NCBI GenBank assembly: GCA_965652025.1
Contig: CBFGTM010000003.1
Coordinates: forward strand, 1-64,000
Length of the DNA: 64,000 nt
Direction of reading: 5' to 3'
Origin: CAVVWJ01 sp965652025
GTDB lineage: Bacteria; Gemmatimonadota; Gemmatimonadetes; Gemmatimonadales; GWC2-71-9
Shown: in pieces, positions 7,797 through 18,250 of the stretch
Numbering within the stretch: position 1 is the first letter of the stretch
Layout of the letters: each line of letters opens with the position of its first letter
Translations under genes and position numbers: made by a program
Notes under the pieces: generated by a model
The model's database searches: none
The model's input: only the letters and a program-made list of their open reading frames with translations
Told to the model about the DNA's origin: nothing

Positions 7797-9077
7797 GTGA
7801 GTATCGCGCAGGACCTGATCAACAAGGCTGAACGGCGGCAAATCCATTTCGGAATTGTGGGCCTGGGGTACGTGGGACTTCCCCTCGCCATGGAGCTGGC
7901 CGAGGCCGGCTACCGGGTCCTTGGATTCGACATCAACCCGGATGTGGTCGAGGGGCTGAACGCGGGACAGTCCCACGTGAAGGACGTGAGCGATACCCAG
8001 CTTCGCAAGCAGTGCGAGCGGTTCAGCGCCACCACCGATATGGCTAGACTCTCGGAGCCCGATGCCATCTCCATCTGCGTCCCCACCCCATTATCGAAGT
8101 TCAAGGATCCGGACGTCAGCTACATTGTGGCCGCGACGGATGCGGTAAAAAAGCGGCTGCGGCGGGGGCAGGCGGTCATCCTGGAAAGCACCACCTATCC
8201 CGGCACCACCCGGGAGATCATGCTGCCGGCTCTGGAGAGCACCGGACTCAAGGTGGGGCACGACTTCTTTCTGGCCTTCAGCCCGGAGCGGGTGGACCCC
8301 GGGAATCCACACTACGGCACCCGCAATACCCCTAAGGTTGTAGGGGGGATCACCCCGGATTGTCGTCGCGTGGCCGTGGCACTGTATCAACCGGCCATCG
8401 ACACCCTGGTTCCGGTCTCGACCACAGAGGCCGCCGAGCTGGTCAAGCTCCTGGAGAATACCTTCCGGAGCGTCAACATCGGGCTAGTCAACGAGATGGC
8501 CATCGTCTGCGACAAGCTGGGAGTGGACGTCTGGGAGGTTATCGAGGCCGCGTCCACCAAGCCTTTCGGCTTCATGAAGTTTCTTCCCGGCCCCGGGCTG
8601 GGGGGCCACTGCATCCCTATCGACCCTCACTATCTCGCCTGGAAAATGCGGGGCCTCAACTACAAGACCCGCTTCATCGATCTGGCCGGCGAGCTGAATA
8701 CGGAGATGCCGGAGTTTTGGGTCCGTAAGCTGTCGGAGGCCCTGAACGGGCAGGGAAAGGCCGTCCGGGGGGCGTCGGTCCTGGTTTTAGGGGTGGCCTA
8801 CAAGCGGGACATCGACGACATCCGGGAAAGCCCAGCCCTGGACATCATCCGGCTGCTGCGCGGCCAGGGCGCGCGGGTCACTTATTCCGATCCTCACGTC
8901 CCCCGGTTCCGCGAGGATGGGCAGGAGTTCCGGTCGGTCGAGCTGACACCGGCGGTGGTTGGGGCAGTGGACTGCGTCATGATCGTTACCGATCACACAT
9001 CGGTAGACTACGGCATGATCAAGCGGGCCGCCAAGCTGGTCGTCGACACTCGAAACGCGCTACCCAAAGAGGGCTGA
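7797..9077 (+). CDS. wbpA: UDP-N-acetylglucosamine 6-dehydrogenase (WbpA type)
   Basis: NAD-dependent four-electron oxidation of UDP-GlcNAc to UDP-N-acetylglucuronate, the first step of the diaminouronate route. The 426 residues show FGIVGLGYVGLPLA (Rossmann motif near residue 20), VPTPLSKFKDPD, STTYPGTTRE, SPERVDPGN, the active-site region GPGLGGHCIPIDP with its Cys, and the C-terminal UDP-binding Rossmann fold with AYKRDIDDIRESPA. The RDIDDIRESPA block and HCIPIDP distinguish it from the adjacent UDP-glucose dehydrogenase. The start is GTG 7797, 8 bases after the wbpE stop; TTG 7791 is possible. Confidence 0.9.
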   Translation: MSIAQDLINKAERRQIHFGIVGLGYVGLPLAMELAEAGYRVLGFDINPDVVEGLNAGQSHVKDVSDTQLRKQCERFSATTDMARLSEPDAISICVPTPLSKFKDPDVSYIVAATDAVKKRLRRGQAVILESTTYPGTTREIMLPALESTGLKVGHDFFLAFSPERVDPGNPHYGTRNTPKVVGGITPDCRRVAVALYQPAIDTLVPVSTTEAAELVKLLENTFRSVNIGLVNEMAIVCDKLGVDVWEVIEAASTKPFGFMKFLPGPGLGGHCIPIDPHYLAWKMRGLNYKTRFIDLAGELNTEMPEFWVRKLSEALNGQGKAVRGASVLVLGVAYKRDIDDIRESPALDIIRLLRGQGARVTYSDPHVPRFREDGQEFRSVELTPAVVGAVDCVMIVTDHTSVDYGMIKRAAKLVVDTRNALPKEG

Positions 9078-9078
9078 T

Positions 9079-10389
9079 ATGCACGTTGCAGTGATCGGAA
9101 GCGGCTATGTCGGCCTGGTGGCGGGAGCCTGCCTGGCGGAGACAGGCAACGATGTGACCTGTGTCGATGTCGACGCGGAGAAGATCGCGCGACTGCAGCG
9201 AAACGAGATCCCGATCTACGAGCCGGGCCTCGAGCCGATGGTGAAACGGAACCAGGAGGAGGGGAGGCTCACCTTTACGACTGATCTGGGGTCGGCGGTG
9301 CGGAGCTCCCGGGTCATCTTGATCGCCGTCGGCACTCCTCCCGGTGAGGACGGATCGGCGGACTTGAAGCACGTGCTGGCGGTTGCTCGCGCCGTGGGGC
9401 AGCACATGAACGAGCCGAAGATCGTGGTCACCAAGTCCACCGTCCCGGTTGGCACGGCGGAGAAGGTTCGCGCCGCCATCCAGGCGGAAACCACCATTCC
9501 GTTCTCGGTCTGCTCTAATCCCGAGTTCCTCAAGGAGGGGGCGGCCATCGATGACTTCATGAAGCCGGACCGGGTCGTCATCGGAGTGGATAACGCGGAG
9601 GCCAAAGAGGTGATGGCGGAGCTGTATTCCCCCTTTACCCGTCAGGGTGGCAATCGGGTCCTGTTCATGGACATCGCCTCGGCGGAAGTGACCAAGTACG
9701 CCGCCAATGCGATGCTGGCCACCCGGATCTCCTTCATGAACCAGATGGCGCTGTTCTGCGAGCTGGTGGGTGCCGACGTCAACAACGTTCGCCTGGGGAT
9801 CGGCTCCGACCAGCGGATCGGACGGGCTTTCCTTTATCCCGGTCCCGGGTACGGGGGCTCCTGCTTTCCCAAGGACGTCAAGGCGCTGATACGCACGTCT
9901 GAGGATCTCGGTCTCTCCTTGGATGTCCTCAAAGCGGTCGAACACGTCAACGAGTGCCAGAAACAGATCGTCCTGCAAAAGACGCTGCGCTACCTGGGGC
10001 AGGACCTGAATGGGAAGTCCATCGGAGTGTGGGGTCTCGCCTTCAAAGCCGAGACGGACGACATGCGGGAGAGCCCGGCCATTCCCGTGATCGAAGGACT
10101 GCTGGAGGCCGGAGCGCGGGTCCAAACCCACGATCCCAAGGCCACCGACTCGGCGCGCATGATCTTTGGCGACCGGGTGATGTATGCAGCCGACCCCTAC
10201 AGCGCGGCCCATGGGGTCGACGCCCTCCTGGTTCTGACCGAGTGGTTGGTCTATCGCAATCCTGATTTCGAGCGGATCCGCAAACTGGTCCGGCGTCCGC
10301 TCCTGATTGACGGCCGTAACCTCTACGACCCCGATCGGATGGTCACGCTCGGGTTCGAGTATCACGGGATCGGCCGGGGACGCAGGTGA
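9079..10389 (+). CDS. ugd: UDP-glucose 6-dehydrogenase
   Basis: Oxidises UDP-glucose to UDP-glucuronate with NAD. It has 436 residues from ATG 9079, one base after the wbpA stop. Motifs: VIGSGYVGLVAGACLAETG (residues 4-22), VGTPPGEDGSADL, TKSTVPVGTAEKV, SNPEFLKEGAAIDDFMKPDR, the catalytic Cys in GPGYGGSCFPKDV, and AFKAETDDMRESPA in the C-terminal domain. This is the canonical Ugd motif set, distinct from the HCIPIDP-type neighbour. The following gene is a probable UDP-glucuronate 4-epimerase, so the pair likely supplies UDP-GlcA and UDP-GalA for exopolysaccharide. Confidence 0.95.
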   Translation: MHVAVIGSGYVGLVAGACLAETGNDVTCVDVDAEKIARLQRNEIPIYEPGLEPMVKRNQEEGRLTFTTDLGSAVRSSRVILIAVGTPPGEDGSADLKHVLAVARAVGQHMNEPKIVVTKSTVPVGTAEKVRAAIQAETTIPFSVCSNPEFLKEGAAIDDFMKPDRVVIGVDNAEAKEVMAELYSPFTRQGGNRVLFMDIASAEVTKYAANAMLATRISFMNQMALFCELVGADVNNVRLGIGSDQRIGRAFLYPGPGYGGSCFPKDVKALIRTSEDLGLSLDVLKAVEHVNECQKQIVLQKTLRYLGQDLNGKSIGVWGLAFKAETDDMRESPAIPVIEGLLEAGARVQTHDPKATDSARMIFGDRVMYAADPYSAAHGVDALLVLTEWLVYRNPDFERIRKLVRRPLLIDGRNLYDPDRMVTLGFEYHGIGRGRR

Positions 10390-11354
10390 GTCGAGTACTG
10401 GTCACCGGTGCCGCGGGGTTTATCGGATCGCATCTGGTCGAGGCGCTCATTGCCCGCGGTGATGAGGTGATCGGGATCGACAACTTCGATCCGTTTTATC
10501 CTCGCGCGGACAAGGAACGGAATCTGACCGAGGTCGGCCAACCGCCGAGCTTTACTTTTCGGGAGCTGGACCTCCTGGATGTGCGCTCCATCCGCGAGCT
10601 GCTCACGCCGGACACGGCCATCGTTCACCTGGCTGCCAAGGCCGGAGTCCGTCCCTCGCTTGCCGATCCAATCGGCTACGCCCGAGCCAACGTGACTGGC
10701 ACGGCCGCCCTGGTAGAGGCGGCCCGGCAGGCCGGCGTCAGTCGTTTCATTTTCGGATCATCTTCATCGGTCTACGGGGACAGCACCCCGGTTCCGTTCC
10801 GGGAGGATGCAGCCGCAGTTGTGCCAGTTTCTCCCTATGCCGCCACCAAGCGTGCAGGAGAGCTGTTCCTTACGTCGGTGGCGCCGATCTACGGCCTGCG
10901 GACCGCCTCACTGCGGTTCTTTACGGTCTACGGACCTCGCCAGCGGCCCGATCTTGCCATCCATGCGTTTACCCGAAAGATGGTGGAAGGCCGTACGCTG
11001 ACCCTGTTCGGCGATGGAACCCAGGCGCGCGACTACACCTACTGCGACGACATCATCGCTGGAGTCGTATCGGCGATCGCCTGGACCGCATCGGCGCCGA
11101 TTGGAGTCGAGACCTTCAACCTCGGGGGCAACCGATCGATCCCGACTGAGGCCATGGTCGAAGAGATCGCGTCCGCCCTCGGCATTCGGCCCAAGATCGA
11201 GTGGGCACCGATGCAACCGGGAGACGTCCAGCAGACTGCAGCAGATATCACCAAGTCTTCCGCGGTACTCGGTTACCGGCCGAAGACTGCTTTCTCCGAT
11301 GGCATTCGTTGCTTCGTCCAATGGTTCCGGGAGGCGTATGGCAGGGCAGACTGA
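10386..11354 (+). CDS. NAD-dependent epimerase, probable UDP-glucuronate 4-epimerase
   Basis: Extended SDR of 322 residues from GTG 10386, which overlaps the ugd stop (GTGA). It has VTGAAGFIGSHLVEAL (residues 5-20), HLAAKAGVRPSL, GSSSSVYGD, SPYAATKRAGE with the Tyr-x-x-x-Lys pair, LRFFTVYGPRQRPDLA and RDYTYCDDI. The AxAGVRxS, RFFTVYGP-RPD and RD-TY-DDI blocks are characteristic of CapI/UDP-GlcA 4-epimerases. That, with ugd immediately upstream, suggests UDP-GalA formation. UDP-glucose 4-epimerase activity is the main alternative. Its last 17 bases overlap the following TPR gene. Confidence 0.8.
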   Translation: MSRVLVTGAAGFIGSHLVEALIARGDEVIGIDNFDPFYPRADKERNLTEVGQPPSFTFRELDLLDVRSIRELLTPDTAIVHLAAKAGVRPSLADPIGYARANVTGTAALVEAARQAGVSRFIFGSSSSVYGDSTPVPFREDAAAVVPVSPYAATKRAGELFLTSVAPIYGLRTASLRFFTVYGPRQRPDLAIHAFTRKMVEGRTLTLFGDGTQARDYTYCDDIIAGVVSAIAWTASAPIGVETFNLGGNRSIPTEAMVEEIASALGIRPKIEWAPMQPGDVQQTAADITKSSAVLGYRPKTAFSDGIRCFVQWFREAYGRAD

Positions 11355-12048
11355 GCTCCTGTTGGCACGAGCCCGGGAGCGATTCGTGGTGCAGGACTAT
11401 TATGGTGCGGTTCACCTGCTCGAGTCGGTGGTGGATTCGGGGCGTGCGTTCGCCGATGTGCATCACCTGATGGGAGTTTCTCTTTCCCTGCTGGGCCAGG
11501 CACAGCGGGCTCTGGGCGAGCTGGAGCGGGCATTGGAGCTGAATCCCAGGTATGTAGAGGCGCTGATCCACCGCGGCCTGGTGCTCAACGAGCTCGGGCG
11601 AGTCGATGAGGCCGAAGAGGCCTTCACCAAAGCGGCTGCCAATCTGGATCAGAAGACAGCTGGGCTGCCGTCGCCGGTGGCCGCGCAACTGGCCAACCGG
11701 CACGCCGAGCTGGCTGAGAGCTACGCTGGGGCCGGCGCGATGAGCCGGGCCCTCGAGGAGTACGAGCGCGCGCTCGAGCTGGGCCCTGAATTTCATGACC
11801 TGCGCTATCGCATGGCTCGGCTGCTACTGGAGGCAGGTCGGGTGCTCGAGGCCCGTGAGGCGTTGGAGCGCGTTCTCCAGGCGCGGCCCTCGTTCGTGGA
11901 TGCTCAGGCCGCTCTGGGGCTGGCTCATTACCTGTCCGGAGACGCCGATGGTGCTCGGGAGGTCTGGGAGGCCTGCCTGGCGAGACGGCCGGAGAACGCC
12001 CGGGTGGAAGCTTACCTGGCGATGCTCAACCGCACCGAGGCGCAGTGA
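11338..12048 (+). CDS. TPR-repeat protein
   Basis: A cytoplasmic-looking protein of 236 residues made almost entirely of tetratricopeptide-like helical pairs, for example ALGELERALELNPRYVEALI near residue 60 and ALEEYERALELGPEFHDL near residue 140. It has no signal peptide or membrane segment. TPR proteins are protein-protein scaffolds; no specific partner can be named. ATG 11338 was chosen because translation in this frame becomes TPR-like from there, while the upstream in-frame extension lies antisense-like within the epimerase. The following lipoprotein TPR gene starts on its stop codon, so the three TPR genes here (this one, 12045 and bamD) form one coupled unit. Confidence 0.82.
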   Translation: MAGQTELLLARARERFVVQDYYGAVHLLESVVDSGRAFADVHHLMGVSLSLLGQAQRALGELERALELNPRYVEALIHRGLVLNELGRVDEAEEAFTKAAANLDQKTAGLPSPVAAQLANRHAELAESYAGAGAMSRALEEYERALELGPEFHDLRYRMARLLLEAGRVLEAREALERVLQARPSFVDAQAALGLAHYLSGDADGAREVWEACLARRPENARVEAYLAMLNRTEAQ

Positions 12049-12965
12049 TTCGCTGCCGGCCGATCGCGGGGTTTCTTGTAGCCGCGCTGCTCGTCGCGTG
12101 TGGGCGGGTCAGCGATCACGAGCGCCAGGGCGATCAGCTGTACGGGCAGGGCCGGTTCAGTGAGGCACTCACCGAGTACCGCGCCGCACTGGCCAAGGAT
12201 CCCGACCCACGGCTCTGGGCGAAGACGGGCGGCGCCGCCCTTCGGGCCGGCAATCTGGATACCGCGGCCGATGCCTACCTTCGGCTCGCCGCCGAGGATC
12301 CCACTCGCGCCGAGGAAGCGGCCGAAGGTCTCGAGGCGGTTGCCCGGGCAGCCGACCGCAGCGGCGACCGCAAGCGGCTGGAAGCAGCCGTCATCGGACT
12401 CGGAATGATCGCGCCCAATCGGTCCATCGGGCGATATGCCCTGGCGGTGGTGCGCCGGCCGGGTGCCGACGCCAACGATCTGGTTACGGTGCTTCCGGCC
12501 GCGATTGCGGCCGCGCCCGACGTAGAAACGGTGGATTCACTGCTGGCCGTCTACGGTGCGGCGCTCCGGGAAACCTCGGGATGCGACCAGGCGTTGCCGG
12601 TGTTCCAGGCGGCCGTGCGGCGAACCAAGGTAGCCACGCTTCGCACCCGGGCCGAGGAGGGCGTGGCCGCGTGCTCGTTGGCGCTGGGGCTTCGGGCCGA
12701 GGCCGCAGGCAAACCGGACGACGCAGAGCTCTGGTTCGCGGCCGCGATCAGGGTGGATTCTGCCACGCCAGTGGGGCGGAGGGCGCTGGTCGGCTACGGC
12801 GATGCTCAGCTTCGTCTGGGTGATACTCTGGCAGCCGCAGCCGCCTACCAGGCCGTCGTGGCGGATCGAACTCAGACCGATACCACCAATCAGATGGCCC
12901 GCGACCGGTTGGAGGAGCTCCGTGCCCGGAGCCCCGACAATGTGCCGTACACTATCCTTCGATGA
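12045..12965 (+). CDS. TPR lipoprotein of unknown function
   Basis: 306 residues from GTG 12045, overlapping the previous stop (GTGA). The N-terminus has a short positive region, a hydrophobic segment and the lipobox LLVACG with Cys near residue 19, so it should be an envelope lipoprotein. The mature part is rich in TPR-like helices (QLYGQGRFSEALTEYRAAL, then GNLDTAADAYLRL). Its position directly before bamD suggests a role in outer-membrane assembly or as a periplasmic scaffold, but this is inference from context only. Confidence 0.8.
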   Translation: MIRCRPIAGFLVAALLVACGRVSDHERQGDQLYGQGRFSEALTEYRAALAKDPDPRLWAKTGGAALRAGNLDTAADAYLRLAAEDPTRAEEAAEGLEAVARAADRSGDRKRLEAAVIGLGMIAPNRSIGRYALAVVRRPGADANDLVTVLPAAIAAAPDVETVDSLLAVYGAALRETSGCDQALPVFQAAVRRTKVATLRTRAEEGVAACSLALGLRAEAAGKPDDAELWFAAAIRVDSATPVGRRALVGYGDAQLRLGDTLAAAAAYQAVVADRTQTDTTNQMARDRLEELRARSPDNVPYTILR

Positions 12966-13747
12966 TTCGTAAGTCGCTGGTGCTTGCCGCCCTCGGGTTC
13001 CTGCTAGCGTGTGGAGGGGGACGGGGGAAGGAGAACGGCTCGGTCGCCCCGGCACCAGTCTCGGCAGGAGGTGCGAGCGCTGCCACACTCGACTCCATGT
13101 GGCGTCACGCCGAGCAGAGGTTTCGGAACGGCAAATGGGATGACGCCGAGAAGCTGCTGAACCGGCTGATCCTGGAATTACCCCCCGGCGATCCTCGCAT
13201 CTCCCGGGCTCACTTCTATCTGGGTGAGGCAATGTTTGCCCAGGGCCGGCAGCTGGAGGCTGCTCGCGAGTTCCGGAAGACTTCGGACGAAACCCCGAAT
13301 GATCCTCTGGCTCCCACGGCTCTTCTTCGGCTGGGGGACGTCTATGCCGATCTGTGGCGCCGCCCGGAGCTGGATCCTACTTACGGCCAGACCTCGCTCT
13401 CCACGTATCAGGAGCTGTTGAACCGCTATCCCGGCAGTGAAGCCGCCAAACGGGCTCAGCTGCGCATTGCCGATCTGAACGAGCGATTTGCCACCAAAGA
13501 GTATAAGGCCGCCCTGTTCTACTTCCGCCTCAAGGCCTACGACTCGGCGATCCTGTACCTCAAGGATGTGGTCGCGACCTATCCCAAGGCCGGCATCGTA
13601 CCGGATGCGCTGATCAAGCTGGTGCAGGCCTATAAGGCTCTCGGCTATCGGGAAGATGTTCAGGAGACCTGCGGCTACATCCGCCGCTTCCACCCCCAGG
13701 CCCTCAAATCCAGCGAGGTCTGTCCCCGCGCACCTGCCGGTGCCTAA
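12962..13747 (+). CDS. bamD: Outer-membrane assembly lipoprotein BamD
   Basis: Lipoprotein subunit of the BAM complex that folds outer-membrane beta-barrels. It has 261 residues from ATG 12962 (ATGA overlap with the previous gene). The signal peptide ends in a lipobox (FLLACG, Cys near 18). The mature part has about five TPR-like units: AEQRFRNGKWDDAEKLLNRL at about 50, HFYLGEAMFAQGRQLEAARE at about 82, TYQELLNRYPGSEAAKRAQL at about 145, the LKAYDSAILYLKDVVATYP block at about 190, and a last unit at about 215. This repeat spacing and the YP-SE-A pattern are typical of BamD. bamA is not in the window. Confidence 0.85.
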   Translation: MIRKSLVLAALGFLLACGGGRGKENGSVAPAPVSAGGASAATLDSMWRHAEQRFRNGKWDDAEKLLNRLILELPPGDPRISRAHFYLGEAMFAQGRQLEAAREFRKTSDETPNDPLAPTALLRLGDVYADLWRRPELDPTYGQTSLSTYQELLNRYPGSEAAKRAQLRIADLNERFATKEYKAALFYFRLKAYDSAILYLKDVVATYPKAGIVPDALIKLVQAYKALGYREDVQETCGYIRRFHPQALKSSEVCPRAPAGA

Positions 13748-14323
13748 CGGACGGCTGATCGGACTGCTGGGCGGTTCCTTCGATCCGGTACATCACGGGC
13801 ATTTGATCGTCGGACAGGTGGCCCTGGAGCGGCTCGGCCTGGATGAGCTTCGGTTCGTGCCCGCCCGGGAGCAGCCGTTCAAGCAAGGCAAGCATCGCAC
13901 GTCCGCGGAGCACCGGGCGGCCATGGTAGCCCTGGCCATCAGCGGGACTTCCGGGTTCGAGCTGGAGACTGCCGAACTGGATCGGGCTGGACCCTCCTAT
14001 ACGGTGCACACTTTGGAGGCGCTACGGGAGCAGGTTCCGAGTTCCCGGCTGGTGCTCCTCCTGGGCGCGGATGCTGCTGCCGACCTGGCCGGCTGGCGCG
14101 AGGTCGAGCGGATCCCCGAGCTGGCCCGGCTGGTGGTCTTTGCCCGGCCCGGGTCGACCGTTCCCCAAACCCGCCTGATCTCAGAGGTCATCCAGGTTCC
14201 CGCGATCGACGTGTCCGCCACCGAGATCCGCCGCCGGGTGCGGCAGCGGCTGCCGATTCGCTACTGGGTTCCCGATTCAGTCGGGGAGTATATCGCACGG
14301 CACCAGTTATATTTGGACCCAGA

Positions 14324-14327
<4 letters not shown>
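13740..14327 (+). CDS. nadD: Nicotinate-nucleotide adenylyltransferase
   Basis: Adenylates nicotinate mononucleotide to deamido-NAD in the NAD biosynthesis pathway. It has 195 residues from GTG 13740, which overlaps the bamD stop by 8 bases. The nucleotidyltransferase signature GGSFDPVHHGHL (residues 10-21) is the HxGH motif, FVPAREQPFK follows, and VSATEIRRRV near residue 161 is the ISSTxIR motif. An ATG further upstream at 13656 would be inside bamD and is not supported. Its stop overlaps secA. RsfS, often next to nadD, is not here. Confidence 0.95.
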
Positions 14328-17491
<3,164 letters not shown>

Positions 17492-17555
17492 CCCTAACCG
17501 CGTAACTTCCGTAGGGCCCGCACGATAATGGGCATGGCAGCAGCTTTTTATTGGC

Positions 17556-17561
17556 TATGCT
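17556..17561 (+). promoter_or_regulatory. Possible -10 box of radC
   Basis: TATGCT lies five bases before the preferred radC ATG at 17567. The spacing matches the -10-to-ATG distance seen at uvrB and alaS, which would give a leaderless or nearly leaderless mRNA. No good -35 is visible, so this is a weak call. Confidence 0.35.
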
Positions 17562-17566
17562 GGACC

Positions 17567-18250
17567 ATGACGCTGCCGGCCTCCACCCTTCCTCTTGGCG
17601 ACCGTCCCCGCGAACGTCTCTGGTCCCTGGGGCCTGCCGCGTTGACGACCGCTGAACTTCTTGCCATCGTGTTAGGTACGGGCAGCCGGGGGCAGGACGT
17701 CCTGGCGGTCTCCCGGCAGCTGCTCCTGATCAGCGAAGGCTCACTCAGACGGCTGGCGCAACGACCCAGTGCCGAGCTGCTTCGGTCGCCTGGTATCGGC
17801 CCGACCAAGGCGGGGCGGCTTATTGCGGCCCTTGAACTCGGGGCTCGGGCCGCGTATGAGGAGCGTCCGCCGGTACCGCGGATCCGGGAACCGGAGGACG
17901 TGCTCCGCCTGTTTGGCACTCGACTGCGGGATCTCCAGGTCGAGGAATTCCACGTCCTGGCCCTGGACAGCCAAAGTCAGGTCCTGCGCGACGTGCTGAT
18001 CACTCGAGGGCTGCTGAACAGTTCACTGGTGCATCCCCGAGAGGTGTTTCGAGCCGCCATCGCCGAAGCAGCAGCGGGCATCATTGTGGTGCACAACCAT
18101 CCCAGTGGCGACCCGACGCCGTCGGCAGAAGACCGGGCGGCTACCAAGCAGCTGGTGTCGGCAGGGAGGCTGCTGGATATGCCGTTGTACGACCACATCA
18201 TCATTGCGGGAGATCGCTTCGTGAGTTTTGCCACCGCGGGCCTGCTGTGA
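17567..18250 (+). CDS. radC: RadC-family JAB/MPN-domain protein
   Basis: Conserved protein named after a historic DNA-repair allele; the biochemical role is unsettled. From ATG 17567 it has 227 residues: an N-terminal helix-hairpin-helix-like region (RSPGIGPTKAGRLIAALELG) and a C-terminal JAB1/MPN metalloprotease-like domain with the HxHx7-10D signature HNHPSGDPTPSAED and an upstream Glu. Two ATGs further up (17528, 17534) would add MGMAAAFYWLCWT, which is not typical of the family, so 17567 is preferred. It overlaps rel by four bases. Confidence 0.9.
   Translation: MTLPASTLPLGDRPRERLWSLGPAALTTAELLAIVLGTGSRGQDVLAVSRQLLLISEGSLRRLAQRPSAELLRSPGIGPTKAGRLIAALELGARAAYEERPPVPRIREPEDVLRLFGTRLRDLQVEEFHVLALDSQSQVLRDVLITRGLLNSSLVHPREVFRAAIAEAAAGIIVVHNHPSGDPTPSAEDRAATKQLVSAGRLLDMPLYDHIIIAGDRFVSFATAGLL

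Noticed and set aside
9019..10365. Minus-strand open frame (448 codons) opposite ugd, and similar ones opposite carB, murB and wbpE
   Set aside because: All are antisense shadows of clear genes, with no family motifs or ribosome-binding sites.
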